From contig NZ_JSBN01000117.1 in assembly GCF_000797515.1 (NCBI RefSeq), positions 1 through 39,435 on the forward strand: a stretch of DNA of 39,435 nucleotides, read 5' to 3'. The position numbers and the translations under genes are program-made. Below the pieces are notes generated by a model. It ran no database searches, had not been told where the DNA came from, and saw only the letters and a list, made by a program, of their open reading frames with translations. The DNA is from Sphingomonas sp. Ant H11 (GTDB taxonomy: Bacteria > Pseudomonadota > Alphaproteobacteria > Sphingomonadales > Sphingomonadaceae). Below are positions 15,102 through 25,031 of the stretch, piece after piece; the stretch's first letter is position 1, and each line of letters opens with the position of its first letter.

Positions 15102-15683
15102 ATGAAGACACTCGTTCTGATCGCATTGCTTGCGGCGAGCCTTCCTGCATCGGCGCAGGCGCAGGATACGTCCAAATCGCCGGACGGACTGTACACGGTC
15201 TCGATCGTTCCCAACGGCGCGGGGGATGAGAATGGCTCGGGCGCGGAGGCGCTGGTTCTCTACAGCACCAAGAGCAACCTCAAACGTCGGCTGCTCGTAT
15301 CCAAATGGGATGGCGATTATGCCCGCAACCTCGCCAACCTCTCAAAGCCATTGTTTTCCCTCGATGGCGGCTATGTCTACTTCAACAGCTCGGACGCATC
15401 GCCGAACTCCAGCTACGTTCATCAATTCGATCTGAAGCTAAACGCGGTTCGATCGATCTGCCCCGGTTGGGCGTTGCGCGTCATGCGTACCGGACCCTAT
15501 CGCGGCTATCTGCTGGTCCAGACCCACCGCTATTGGGATCGCCCGGAAGGTGGCTCCTACAACCCGGTGTTCCTAACGCACCCATCGGGCAAGAAAATCA
15601 TGATGGTGCCAGGTAGCGACAATGACGAGGGCGAGCTGGCAGTCGACCCATGGCTCACAAAAATGAACTGGCGGGCTTGGTAG
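15102..15683 (+). CDS. Secreted/periplasmic hypothetical protein, 193 aa
   Basis: ATG 15102 follows GGGGAGCACC. A clear Sec signal peptide (MKTLVLIALLAASLPASAQA) would be cut after AQA. The mature part has PDGLYTVSIVPNG and repeated beta-rich segments (LFSLDGGYVYFNSSD, YVHQFDLKLNAVRSI). It ends GELAVDPWLTKMNWRAW. The repeats resemble beta-propeller-like or WD40-like periplasmic domains, but no family is assigned. GC content is lower than in neighbouring genes. Intron copy 2 lies about 90 bp downstream in the opposite orientation. Confidence 0.7.
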   Translation: MKTLVLIALLAASLPASAQAQDTSKSPDGLYTVSIVPNGAGDENGSGAEALVLYSTKSNLKRRLLVSKWDGDYARNLANLSKPLFSLDGGYVYFNSSDASPNSSYVHQFDLKLNAVRSICPGWALRVMRTGPYRGYLLVQTHRYWDRPEGGSYNPVFLTHPSGKKIMMVPGSDNDEGELAVDPWLTKMNWRAW

Positions 15684-15824
15684 AGCCGAGCCAGCGAGGG
15701 GCGTCTCCCCGCCCTTATGGGGCGGGGCCGAGCTCTACTCCGCTTGCGCTCCACCGAGCCCCTGCGGGTCTCGGTAGGGTAGACGCGAGACGCCTCTTTC
15801 GAGGACGCCCCAGCGCCTCCCCCC

Positions 15825-15858
15825 GAACCGTGCTTGCACCTTTCAATGCACACGGCTC
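15825..15858 (-). ncRNA. Group II intron domain V (copy 2)
   Basis: Identical to domain V of copy 1, with GAAA loop and GAGCCGTG/CACGGTTC stem. The stop codon of the intron ORF (15843-15845) lies within it. Confidence 0.8.
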
Positions 15859-17709
15859 TCCATTCCGCTCGGCATCCGGCCGCCATGATGAGCGACATGG
15901 CATTTCCGACACAGGACGATGGTCCTGCGCCGTCGCGCCGATCGCACCCACGGCGTTAGTTGGTCACGCCGTTTGTCTTTGAGGCGATGGGGATGATGCA
16001 TCTCGAACGGACCAGCGGTCCCGCCACATGCTTCGCATTCCTCGGCATTGAGGCGGGTGACCAGATCGTTCGGACTCTGCGCGATGCGCGAGCCGACCGT
16101 GATGGTATCGACGATGGGATTGTCCCACGCCTTCACGACCAGATGCTTCAGTTTCCATACCTTATGGACGCGCGACGCGCCACGGACCACGGTTGTCACG
16201 CCATGATCCGTCCCCATTTTCAGATAATCCTCGGCCTGCCGTCTCGTCGAGCCTCGCCGGCAGGCCACAGTCGCCAAGAGGCTCCTGAGAACCACCAGTT
16301 CGAGCTTGTCGAGCGACGCTTTCACGCCATCGGCGATCGCATAGTAACTCGCGAAGCCGCGGAACTCCGAGTTATAGGCGACGATGATCTCCGCCACACT
16401 GGATTCCATGAGTTGCGGACGCACCCGGCCGTTCCTCATGTCGAGGTTGCCAAGCTTCTTGCGCCTGCAGAACGCATAGACCCGCTCCCGTGGCACCCAC
16501 AGCTTGATATTCCCCCGCGTTGGCCGACGAAGGACGCGTCGCGTCCCACCGCCGACCTTCGGACGCCCCGCCATTGTTCCGGCAGAGCGCAACGTGAAGG
16601 CGCATACATGGAAGCCGAGGAACGGCGATCCCTTCGACGCATCGCGAACCCCGGTCTTTTTCCGGTGACACCGCCAGATTAAGCCGATCAGCAAGGAAGC
16701 GCTGTATATCGGCCATGATCCGGACGGCATCCGCCTTGCTGCCGATCACACCGACAAGGAAGTCGTCGGCGTAGCGGCAATAGCGCAGGCGGCGGAAGTC
16801 AGGGTCCATAGGATCGACGGACGATAATTTATGTCGATCCTGCTTGACGGCTTCGATCCGCGCCAACCGGACGCGCACCTCAGACCTGTCCGCACCATCG
16901 GCGCGGATTGCATCGATCTCCTTGCGGAGTACGGCGATCTGGCGGGAGTGAGCAACATAAGCGGGGTTGGCCCGCCGTTTGACGCCCTTGTCGAAGCCCG
17001 CCCGCATCTCCTCCATGAACAGATCGAGTTCATGAAGATAGATGTTGGCGAGCAGGGGCGAGATGACCCCGCCCTGTGGCGTGCCGCTGTAGGTCCGCTC
17101 GAACTTCCAGTCGTCCACGCACCCTGCCTTGAGCATTGTCCCGATCAGATCGATGAACAGAGGATCATCGATCCTGCGAGCCAAGAGGCCGAGCAGGATG
17201 TCATGGTCGATGTTGTCGAAGAACCCGCGAACATCCACTTCGATCAGCCATTTCACGCCCGTCCAGGTGTTGCGGATCTCTTCGAGAGCCGTGTGGCAGG
17301 AGCGACCCGCGCGGAACCCATGACTGTGTTGCGAGAACACAGGCTCATAGATTGCCGCGAGGATCATTCTCGCCGCCTCCTGAACGATGCGATCATCCGC
17401 CGTTGGGATGCCCAATGGGCGCATTTTACCATTGCCCTTGGGGATATAGACCCGCCGCACCGGACGAGGGCGGTAACGGCTTTCCGTCACGCTTTGGACC
17501 AGACGATCCAGCCTCGCCAGCGTCATGCCGTCGAAGGTCTGGCCGTCTACTCCCGGCGTCATGGCACCCCGATTCCGGGACACCCTGTCATAAGCCCGCT
17601 CATACAAGCAGCGGGACCGCATGAGGCGGTGGAGACCATTGATCCGCTTGCCCGCCCGCGACAGGGCCGGAAGCTTCTCGATCCGTCTCAGGATAGTAGC
17701 GGTCTGCAT
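15843..17709 (-). pseudogene. Group II intron-encoded reverse transcriptase/maturase with HNH domain, single frameshift (copy 2)
   Basis: ATG 17709 begins [20 protein letters not shown]. The RT domain includes [35 protein letters not shown] at residues 209-214 and YADD at 313-316. The frame breaks after SPEK (~residue 351) because a T-run has five T (16657-16661) where copy 1 has four. The other frame then continues cleanly through [19 protein letters not shown] and the maturase region to the HNH motif (CEACGG, FEMHHPHR, CRKCHVAHHGG). Removing one T gives a 621-residue protein. The protein would splice the intron RNA and copy it into new sites. Confidence 0.85.
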
Positions 17710-18407
17710 CAGCAGTCCCTTTCCGTTGATCCATCAAGTTACACAGAACTGCCGTCCTTCACCCGGAAGCAGCGGATTTCGACGAGGATCGCTCCCGCTT
17801 ATACCACTGTTCCGTCCGCCTCTCGGCGGCTGTCCCGGCCATTACGCCGGGCGTTCGACTACTATGACGGCTCCGTCGCCATGCAGGTCCGGACAAGCCG
17901 TCCTGTTTAGGCGATCCCGCAGTTGCGCGGGCGAGGAGTCGCGGCGCGTTTAGGTGCCCCGTTCGTTTCCTTGATCCCCTTACCGGGGCCACGCCGTGCG
18001 GACTGGCAGCGATTCGCAGGGCCGTGCTCCTCGCTCCGCTCGGGACGGTGTGTCAGCCGCGTTCACCGTCACCCACCTGATGGTCGTTGGAAACTGGGAT
18101 TCAGACAATCCAGTCTTCACCATGCGCACCTTGCCTGCTGGTCAACCGCCGGGCTGCGGCGCCCGGCTTCGATCCATACCCCGACATGCTATGGTCCCGT
18201 TTCCCTTTCGGAATCTCAGCCGGTTCATCACCGGCACCGGTAAGTCGGTCAGGCATGAGCTATGCCAATAAGCTCAGTTCATTCGAACACTCCTTTCTTC
18301 TCCGCGCCACAACGGCGCACGCTTCGGGTGACGATCCCTGACGTGACAACAACACAGGTGTATTACCCACCTACTGCAGGCCTAGCATGAGGTCCGGCTC
18401 CTGCCGC

Positions 18408-18494
18408 CTCAAGGATGCGCGGCCCCTCCAATTTGCTGCGCAAATCGGCTCCTCCGCGCCCCGCTCACGCGGCCGCTTCGCGGTCCTCTGACCC
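18408..18494 (+). repeat. Leader repeat A, copy 3
   Basis: Starts CTCAAGGATGCGCGGCCCC and carries the same ATTTGC-TGC-GCAAAT inverted repeat and CGCGGCCGCTTCGCGG block. It ends 55 bp before the ATG of the gene at 18549. Confidence 0.75.
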
Positions 18495-18548
18495 GGCATC
18501 GCTGCACCTCTTGGCCATGCCGCCAATGATGGCATGAAGGAGATTGTT

Positions 18549-18863
18549 ATGTCGCACCGCCTCTTCGCTCAACTCGCTTTTGAGCGCGCCTTGGGCAGCG
18601 CCGCGATCAAGTCGCTGAAGGATGCGCTCACCGAGAAGGCGAACTTCGCCGCTCAAACCAACTGGCCCAAACCAGACCCATTCGCCGGGCAATATGACGT
18701 CGACGCGCTCACCGCCGAACTCGATCAGATCGTTCAAGATCGCATCCGCGACGTGCTGGAGGGTCCAGGACTGCAGATCATCGACCGGGGCGAGCTGTTC
18801 GCTGAGCCTGAGATCGTAGCTTTGGTTCAGGCCGCCAAGGCGAAACGGGACAAGCCCGGCTGA
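18549..18863 (+). CDS. Hypothetical protein, 104 aa
   Basis: ATG 18549 follows AAGGAGATTGTT; the in-frame ATG at 18534 lies upstream of that site. The product is helical and mixed-charge (RLFAQLAFERALGSAAIKSL, then PDPFAGQYDVDALTAELDQI, then RDVLEGPGLQIIDRGELFAE). No known domain, membrane span or cysteine motif. It is preceded by leader repeat A and followed by a GGGGCGGC-TTCG-GCCGCCCC hairpin. Confidence 0.55.
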   Translation: MSHRLFAQLAFERALGSAAIKSLKDALTEKANFAAQTNWPKPDPFAGQYDVDALTAELDQIVQDRIRDVLEGPGLQIIDRGELFAEPEIVALVQAAKAKRDKPG

Positions 18864-18870
18864 ACCAACC

Positions 18871-18890
18871 GGGGCGGCTTCGGCCGCCCC
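18871..18890. terminator. Terminator-like hairpin between convergent genes
   Basis: GGGGCGGC - TTCG - GCCGCCCC, a very stable UUCG-loop hairpin between the gene at 18549 (plus) and the gene at 18895 (minus). Confidence 0.55.
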
Positions 18891-18894
18891 GCAT

Positions 18895-19158
18895 TCACCC
18901 AAGCGAAGTTGGGGACGGCACGTAAGGATGCGCCTCTCGCACCACCGCCGCAGCCTTCTCGATCACCTCTATATCCGACGCCTTTCCCGTCGGATCGATC
19001 CTCCAATTCGATCGGGGATGAAAGACGATTGGCAGTGCCGTCACTTCTCCGACGAGCTTCCTCCAATGTTCCTCCGGTTTGTCGGTGACGCCGGTCAGGA
19101 GATGAACGAGCAAGTCGCGAATATCGTCTGCGCTTGCAGGAGCATCATGGTTAGCCAT
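18895..19158 (-). CDS. Hypothetical protein, 87 aa
   Basis: The start is set at ATG 19158 (MANHDAPASADDIRDLLVHL); the longer frame upstream is improbable. It continues with TGVTDKPEEHWRKLVGEVTA, LPIVFHPRSNWRIDPTG, and a C-terminal helix EVIEKAAAVVREAHPYV. It looks like a compact alpha/beta protein. No family recognised, and the ribosome site is weak. Confidence 0.5.
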   Translation of the reverse strand: MANHDAPASADDIRDLLVHLLTGVTDKPEEHWRKLVGEVTALPIVFHPRSNWRIDPTGKASDIEVIEKAAAVVREAHPYVPSPTSLG

Positions 19159-19253
19159 GACGCAATCTAACCGCTTCAACGTCCTCAGCCATCGCGACTT
19201 TGGACCGCAACCGGGCGTCGCCGGTTTCATCACCGCCCAACGAAAGGTTGAAC

Positions 19254-19460
19254 ATGAGCGACGCATCCCTCGTGAACGTAAACACCGCTACCGCAGCGGA
19301 ACTCGACGCAGTGCCCGAGCTCAAAGGTCATGGCTTCGAGATTGTCCGTTACCGCGATGAGCGTGGCAAATTCACCGATCTACGCCAGCTCGACGAGGTT
19401 CCCGGCCTGGCCGGCAAGGCGGACGGTGGAAGGTCCGCGCTGACCGTCGGCGACGCCTAA
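19254..19460 (+). CDS. Helix-hairpin-helix (ComEA-like) small protein, 68 aa
   Basis: ATG 19254 follows CGAAAGGTTGAAC. The product has VNVNTATAAELDAVPELKGH, then GFEIVRYRDERGKFTDLRQL, then DEVPGLAGKADG. This matches the helix-hairpin-helix DNA-binding motif of ComEA-type proteins (N-x-A-x-x-x-EL....IPGIG....I...R...G.F....L). The glycine hairpins are slightly altered (VPELKGHG, VPGLAGK). No signal peptide, so it is likely a cytosolic DNA-binding protein. It faces the gene at 19465 end to end. Confidence 0.65.
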   Translation: MSDASLVNVNTATAAELDAVPELKGHGFEIVRYRDERGKFTDLRQLDEVPGLAGKADGGRSALTVGDA

Positions 19461-19464
19461 ACGA

Positions 19465-19704
19465 CTAGCGTTTGACGATGGGGACGGACGACACCGACGC
19501 ATGTCCACGGCGACCGCAGCCACGGCAGCGGAGCCGGATTATCTTGGACGCTACCTCCCCATCGCCACGAAAGCGTTCAAGGATCCTAGCCGCCGGCATA
19601 TTCATGGTGCGACCACAGACGCACATAATCCGCATGTCAGCACGATCCGCCGCCCATTCGGCGAGCGTTGTGTAGGGCGCCTGGATCGTCGGTCGCTTGC
19701 TCAC
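19465..19704 (-). CDS. Putative zinc-ribbon protein, 79 aa
   Basis: MSKRPTIQAPYTTLAEWAAD, then MRIMCVCGRTMNMPAARILE and LRCRGCGRRG. Four cysteines (CxC and CxxC, ~32 residues apart) suggest a zinc ribbon. It is related in layout to the gene at 13180. Its ATG overlaps the stop of the upstream gene (ATGA), so it is coupled to the small gene at 19701, which starts 3 nt after dnaE2. Confidence 0.55.
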   Translation of the reverse strand: MSKRPTIQAPYTTLAEWAADRADMRIMCVCGRTMNMPAARILERFRGDGEVASKIIRLRCRGCGRRGHASVSSVPIVKR

Positions 19705-19988
19705 AGAGGCGAGACATCTTCATACCGCCCCGCTTTACGAAGCTGACGGACGATCCCGTTGAAAGCAGCGGTAACGCCCTGAGCGCGGCCAATCTCATTG
19801 GTTTGCGACGCGGCGTCCCAATACAATTCCAGCGGCCAACGCTCGGGGCAGTGCGGCAACAAGCAGCGCAAGGCGAGCCGCACCTCCATGCCATCAACCG
19901 TCGTTTCCGAGCAGCGGGCGACGCCGGACCGCAAGATGTGCACTGACAGCGCGATCACCACGCGCTGGTGCCGAGGCAAGCTCGACAC
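19701..19988 (-). CDS. Hypothetical protein, 95 aa, downstream of dnaE2
   Basis: GTG 19988 lies 3 nt after the dnaE2 stop. The product contains HQRVVIALSVHILRSGVARC, GMEVRLALRCLLPHCPERWP and TAAFNGIVRQLRKAGR. No family recognised. The spacing suggests co-translation with dnaE2, which would put it, and the zinc-ribbon gene after it, under the same SOS control. Whether this is functional or accidental is unknown. Confidence 0.5.
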   Translation of the reverse strand: MSSLPRHQRVVIALSVHILRSGVARCSETTVDGMEVRLALRCLLPHCPERWPLELYWDAASQTNEIGRAQGVTAAFNGIVRQLRKAGRYEDVSPL

Positions 19989-19991
19989 GGC

Positions 19992-22900
19992 TCAGTGAAA
20001 GTCGTGCGACTTGAAGCGCACGACGTCCTCAGGATCGGCACCCTCCGCATGAGGGGGCCAGTAACAATTACGCGGCTCAGGGCTCCACCCCTTGTCACCC
20101 CGGTCAGGCGATCCCGGATGCTGGGCGGCATCGCCACGGCCCGTCCGGTGCGGGAACGACATGTCACCGACACGGTGCAGCAGGTCGCCGTGGTCGATGA
20201 TCCGGTCGCAAATGACATGGATTACCTCCCCTTCCTTCTGCACCCGCCCTTTCATGCCGATCATGGAGGCTGACATGATGGTGCGGCGCTGTGCCTCGAA
20301 ACGGTCAGGCCACAGGATTCCGTTGGCGATGCCGCTTTCATCCTCGATCGTGATGAACAGCACGCCCTTCGCCGAACCGGGCTTCTGCCGCACAAGGATG
20401 ATACCGGCGACCTCGACGTGCCGCCCGTCGCGAACGCTGGCGAGATCCGCGCACTTCGTGACGCCACGGCGCCTCAGCTCGTCACGGACGAACGTCAGCG
20501 GATGAGCGCGGAGCGATAGCTGTAGGTTGCGATAGTCCTCGATCACCTCGCGGCCGTCGGTAAGCGAGCGAAGCTGCACCTCGGGCTCCAGCCCCTCCGC
20601 GCTATGCACCTCGTCCGCGCGATCGGCCGCGGCAAAGAGCGGTAGCGGGGCCTCGCCGAGCCCCCTCACCTTCCAGAGGCCCTGCCGGCGATCGGCGCCA
20701 AAACTATGGAAGGCGTCGCCGTCCGCCAGTTTCTCGATCGCGGCGCGCTGCGCACCGGAACGTCGCCACACGTCCTCGACGCTTTCGTAAGCGGTGGTGC
20801 TACGCGCCGCGACGATCTTGGCGCCCTCGGCGTTCGAGAGCCCGCGGATGACCCGCAGGCCAAGCCGAACCGCCAGATAACGCCCACCGGTCCGCTCCAG
20901 CGTACAATCCCACCGGCTCGCGTTGACGCAGGGCGGTCGCACCTCGACGCCGTGTTCGCGCGCGTCTCGCACGATCTGGGCGGGGGCGTAAAATCCCATC
21001 GGCTGCGCATTCATGAGCGCGGCGCAGAACACGTCGGGATGATGGTGCTTCATCCACGACGAAGCATAGGAGATCTTCGCGAAGCTCGCCGCATGGCTCT
21101 CCGGGAAGCCGTAGGAGCCGAAGCCCTCGAGCTGACGGAAGGTGCGCTCGGCAAACTCACGCGGATAACCGCGCTCGACCATGCCCTCGATCAGCTTTTC
21201 GCTGAAGTGGCTGACCCCACCGGTGAACTTGAAGGTCGCCATGGCCCGGCGAAGCTGGTCCGCCTCGGTCGGCGTGAACCCCGCGCCGACAATCGCGACC
21301 TTCATCGCCTGCTCCTGAAAGAGCGGCACGCCGAGCGTCTTCTCGAGCACCGCGCGCAGCTCCGGACGCGGATATTCCGGCTTCTCCAAACCTTCGCGCC
21401 GGCGAAGATAGGGATGCACCATGTCGCCCTGGATCGGGCCGGGGCGCACGATCGCGACCTGGATGACAAGATCGTAGAAGCGCCGCGGCTTCATGCGCGG
21501 CAACATGCTCATTTGGGCGCGGCTCTCGATCTGGAAGGTGCCCAGCGTGTCCGCCTTCTGGATCATGGCGTACACATCAGGATCGTCGTCCTGCAGGTCC
21601 TTCAGCTCGACGTGCAGACCCTTGTCGGCCTCCAACATGTTGAAGGCGCGGTTCATACAGCCGAGCATCCCCAGGCCCAGGACATCGACCTTCATGAACT
21701 TGAGACTATCGATGTCGTCCTTGTCCCATTCGATGATCTGCCGATCCTCCATCGCGGCCGGCTCGATCGGAACGAGATCATCGAGACGGTCATGGGTCAG
21801 CACAAAGCCGCCGGGGTGCTGCGACATATGGCGCGGCACACCGATCAGCTTGCGCGCGAGGTCGAGCGTGAGACGCAGCCGGCGATCGGCGATGTCGAGG
21901 TTGAGCTCCTCGACCTGTTTCTCGCCGACGCCTTCGGCAGACCATCCCCAGACCAGCCCGGCCAGTGAGGACGTCAGGTCCTCAGGCAGGCCAAGGGCCT
22001 TGCCGACGTCGCGCACCGCGCCGCGTGCACGATAGCGTGTCACGACCGCCGTCAGCGCAGCGCGGGTCCGCCCGTAGGTCTCGTAGATCCACTGGATGAT
22101 CTCCTCACGCCGCTCATGCTCGAAGTCGACGTCGATGTCGGGCGGCTCGCGCCGCTCGCCCGACACGAAGCGCTCGAAGAGCAACTCGTGCTTGATCGGA
22201 TCGATCGAGGTCACACCGAGCACGAAGCACACGCAGGAATTGGCTGCGGAGCCTCGGCCCTGGCAAAGGATCCCCCGCCTCCGCGCTTCGCGCACGATCG
22301 CGTACACGGTCAAGAAATAGGGTGCGTAGCCGAGTTCGCCGATCAGCCGCATCTCATGCGCGATCTGGTTGGTGTACGCCTCCGGCACCTCGCCATCGAA
22401 CATGCGCTCGACCGCTTCGGTCGCCAGCTTCTCCAAGGCCTCCTGCGCTGACAACCCCTCAATGAGGCGCTCATGCGGGTATTGATAGGCCAACTCGCCA
22501 AGGTCGAAGGTGCAGATGCGGGCGATATCGACGCTCGCCTGAAGCGCGTCCGGATAAGCGCGGAATCGCCGGACCATCTCGTCCGGCGATTTGAGCGCCC
22601 GGTCCGCGTTGACCTCGCGGCGATAGCCGAGCTCATCGACGGTGCATTTCTCGCGCACCGCAGTCACGACGTCCTGCAGCAGCCGTGCCTCTGGCGCATG
22701 GTAGAGCACGTCACCGGTCACGACGGCACGGACCCCTGCCCCGCCCGCCTGTCGCGCCAGCGCATCGATGCGGACCGCGTCCCCCGGCCGCGCCGCTGGA
22801 ACAGGGCCATATAGCCGCGACGCCCGTAGATAGCCTTCAGGTCCTTCAGCGCGGCGACGTTCTCCTCGTCCGCCTCGTGCGGCAGCAGGATGGCAACGAC

Positions 22901-23252
22901 ACCTTCGGACCACGGCTCCAGGTCGTGCCAGTGGAGGAGGCACCCGCCTTGCCTGCCCGCTTCTTGCCGACGGTGAGCAGCCGCGTGATCCTCGACCAGG
23001 CAGGGCGTCAGTCGGATAGAGCAACAAGCGCCGGCCGCACGACAGATCGACGCGGGTGCCCGCGATCGACCGGACGCCAGTCGCCTTCTGCGCTTCCCAC
23101 GCACGCACGACACCTCCCACCGTGCCGATGTCGCTTACGCCGATCGCCGGATAGCCGAGCAGCGCCGCGGCTGCGAACAGCTCCTCCGGTGACGACGCGC
23201 CGCGCAGGAGCGAGAAGTGGGTGAGCACCTGCAGCTCGACATAGTGGGTCAT
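19992..23252 (-). CDS. dnaE2: Error-prone DNA polymerase III alpha subunit DnaE2 (ImuC), with a garbled PHP segment
   Basis: ATG 23252 overlaps the imuB stop (ATGA). The 1086-residue frame has an N-terminal PHP domain ([17 protein letters not shown]), the polymerase core with [20 protein letters not shown] and the catalytic [15 protein letters not shown]. The finger/thumb region includes [15 protein letters not shown] and [22 protein letters not shown]-terminal OB-fold region follows, and the end is RFKSHDFH. DnaE2 performs translesion synthesis with ImuA and ImuB. Residues ~82-154 do not match the family. Reading other frames there recovers [17 protein letters not shown] and [20 protein letters not shown]. 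So three single-base deletions (near 23006, 22944 and 22790) together restore frame. Confidence 0.92.
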   Translation of the reverse strand: MTHYVELQVLTHFSLLRGASSPEELFAAAALLGYPAIGVSDIGTVGGVVRAWEAQKATGVRSIAGTRVDLSCGRRLLLYPTDALPGRGSRGCSPSARSGQARRVPPPLARPGAVVRRCRCHPAAARGGRGERRRAEGPEGYLRASRLYGPVPAARPGDAVRIDALARQAGGAGVRAVVTGDVLYHAPEARLLQDVVTAVREKCTVDELGYRREVNADRALKSPDEMVRRFRAYPDALQASVDIARICTFDLGELAYQYPHERLIEGLSAQEALEKLATEAVERMFDGEVPEAYTNQIAHEMRLIGELGYAPYFLTVYAIVREARRRGILCQGRGSAANSCVCFVLGVTSIDPIKHELLFERFVSGERREPPDIDVDFEHERREEIIQWIYETYGRTRAALTAVVTRYRARGAVRDVGKALGLPEDLTSSLAGLVWGWSAEGVGEKQVEELNLDIADRRLRLTLDLARKLIGVPRHMSQHPGGFVLTHDRLDDLVPIEPAAMEDRQIIEWDKDDIDSLKFMKVDVLGLGMLGCMNRAFNMLEADKGLHVELKDLQDDDPDVYAMIQKADTLGTFQIESRAQMSMLPRMKPRRFYDLVIQVAIVRPGPIQGDMVHPYLRRREGLEKPEYPRPELRAVLEKTLGVPLFQEQAMKVAIVGAGFTPTEADQLRRAMATFKFTGGVSHFSEKLIEGMVERGYPREFAERTFRQLEGFGSYGFPESHAASFAKISYASSWMKHHHPDVFCAALMNAQPMGFYAPAQIVRDAREHGVEVRPPCVNASRWDCTLERTGGRYLAVRLGLRVIRGLSNAEGAKIVAARSTTAYESVEDVWRRSGAQRAAIEKLADGDAFHSFGADRRQGLWKVRGLGEAPLPLFAAADRADEVHSAEGLEPEVQLRSLTDGREVIEDYRNLQLSLRAHPLTFVRDELRRRGVTKCADLASVRDGRHVEVAGIILVRQKPGSAKGVLFITIEDESGIANGILWPDRFEAQRRTIMSASMIGMKGRVQKEGEVIHVICDRIIDHGDLLHRVGDMSFPHRTGRGDAAQHPGSPDRGDKGWSPEPRNCYWPPHAEGADPEDVVRFKSHDFH

Positions 23253-25031
23253 CCGAAGACCCCGTGCATCCACCAGGAAAGGTCTCCGGTCTCGTCCTCG
23301 AACCCGTCACCCCGCCTGAAAACCCAGTACCGCCCTCCAGCTTCATCCTCGACACGGTAATAGTCGCGGACCGCCCAGACCTCGGCGTCGCGCCGCCACC
23401 ACTCGCCGTGAACGCGCTCAGGACCATCACCGGCGACGATCTTGTACATCGTGCCTCGCCATTCGAAGCGACGTGGCGGCTGATCCGGCATCAGTGCCAT
23501 GACGCGAGCCAATGGCTCTGGCTGCGGAAACAGGCGGATCGGACGCTTCCAAGCCGGCCATGATCCTGGCATTTCCACCGGGTCGGAGCGGGTGACGGCC
23601 CGTTCCGGCACATGGCTCTCGACGGGCGCAAGCCGGTAGACGGCATAGCCGCCGATCCTGCCGGCGATGACGTCGACCAAGCGTGCCGGGTCTCGCACGA
23701 GCGTCTCGCCAGCGAGGACCGCGCCAAGGTCGACCGCATCAAGCGGCTCGGTATGTGTGGCAACGAGCCAGAATTGCTCAAGCCCCATGCCGGGGTCGAT
23801 CCGCTCGATCCTCAGCTTCAGAAGGCGGAGGAGGTGCGATACCTCGCGCGTAGGGCGCGACGTGCCAACGCCCACCACCTGCTCAGTACCGTCGACGCGC
23901 AAACCGGTTAGACGGAGTGCCCGCGCGCCTAGTCCCCGCGCCTGCAGAACCTCCGCAAGATCGGTCAGCAGGTCGCCCATCACCTGCTCAATCGCCTCGG
24001 CCGTGCCGATCGGCTCCAGCAGCCGACGCTCGACGATCGGGACCTCGGCATCCTCGCGCGGGGTGATCGGCTCGGCGACCGCGCCAAGCGCCTGGTCCAG
24101 GCGCGTGATCGCCGGAAGGCCAAGCCGGCGCGCGAGCGGTCCGCGCGCTACCGGCAGCAGATCCGCAACAGTCTCGAACCCAAAGCGCTTTGCGGCACTG
24201 ATCGCCGATGGGGCGAGGCGCAGCGCGACGACCGGCAGCGCCGCAATTGCACTCGCCGTAGCGCCGGGCTCAACGCGGATCAGCTCGCCTCGGCCGAACC
24301 GGGCGAGCGCGTGCGCGGCACCTGCGGTATCGGCGACTGCGATCCGCGCGGTGAAGCCGGCGCGTCGGCAGAAAGCCAGAAGCCTTTTGCAAAATTTCTC
24401 CTCGCCGCCATGCAGATGAGCGCATCCGGCAACGTCGATCCATAGGCCATCGCTGGGGCTGACTGCGGCAATGGGCGACCAGCGACGCACTGCGAACAAT
24501 GCAAGACGATCCAGGAGGGCGGCATCCGCCTCCGGCTCCGCCGGCCGGAAGTCGAGATCGGACACGAGCGCGCGCGCATGGGTCGCTGCCATGCCCGGAT
24601 GCACGCCAAGCGCGCGCGCACCCTCACAGGCAGCTACCACCTCTTCACGCCGCCCGACCTTGCCGATCAGCGCCAAAGGCGCCTGATCTAGCGGCGCGGC
24701 AACTGGCCCGGGGATGCGCGGCGCTGGTGTCGAAACCTTGTACGGATGACTGGCAGCCTCCGAACGCCGACCCAGCTCGCGCATGGGCGGCTGCGCGTGC
24801 GCCGGCAGGCTGGCGATCTGCGCCTCTACGTCGCCACGCGACGCATACCCTCGCGCGCCAGCGCGCGCCGGGGCGCCACCCGCCGCCCCGCGGCACCGAA
24901 CATGCACCGGGGTCGTCGTCTACCGGCAGCTCGAGGACAGGCCGTTCAGGCTGCCGCGGAGCGGACCGTTCCAACCGTCTCAGCCGCTCCACGGCCAAGC
25001 TCGGCAGGAACAGCGAGACGACCCGTCTCAT
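23249..25031 (-). CDS. imuB: ImuB, catalytically inactive Y-family polymerase-like protein (one frameshift)
   Basis: The N-terminus ([23 protein letters not shown] 25031) lies in one frame to about GWRPGARW. The rest ([20 protein letters not shown], then [20 protein letters not shown]) lies in another, so one indel sits near 24855-24866. The remainder is typical: [35 protein letters not shown], then [10 protein letters not shown] and a C-terminal region ending with [12 protein letters not shown]. ImuB bridges DnaE2 to the beta clamp in the mutasome and lacks polymerase catalytic residues (family knowledge). It overlaps imuA by about 86 nt and dnaE2 by 4 nt. Confidence 0.88.

Larger units (their letters stand above)
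15774..18320 (-). mobile_element. Group II intron, copy 2 (2547 bp)
   Basis: Same boundaries, length and orientation as copy 1. The 5' end GTGCG is at 18320 and the 3' end CTACCCTAC at 15774, with domain V at 15825-15858. Comparison by eye finds almost only single-base homopolymer differences between copies. Flanking exons share GATCGTCACCCGAA on the 5' side and about 45 bp on the 3' side (CGAGACC...GGGCTCGGTGGAGCGCAAGC). Both copies thus entered related sites. Confidence 0.85.

Noticed and set aside
15661..15773. Exon hairpin next to intron copy 2 as evidence for a group IIC (terminator-targeting) intron
   Set aside because: The encoded protein has a C-terminal HNH domain, unlike group IIC proteins, and the hairpin is on the 3' side rather than directly upstream of the insertion point.
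20706..21968. 420-residue plus-strand frame opposite dnaE2
   Set aside because: Same mirror-frame effect; the minus strand is clearly DnaE2.
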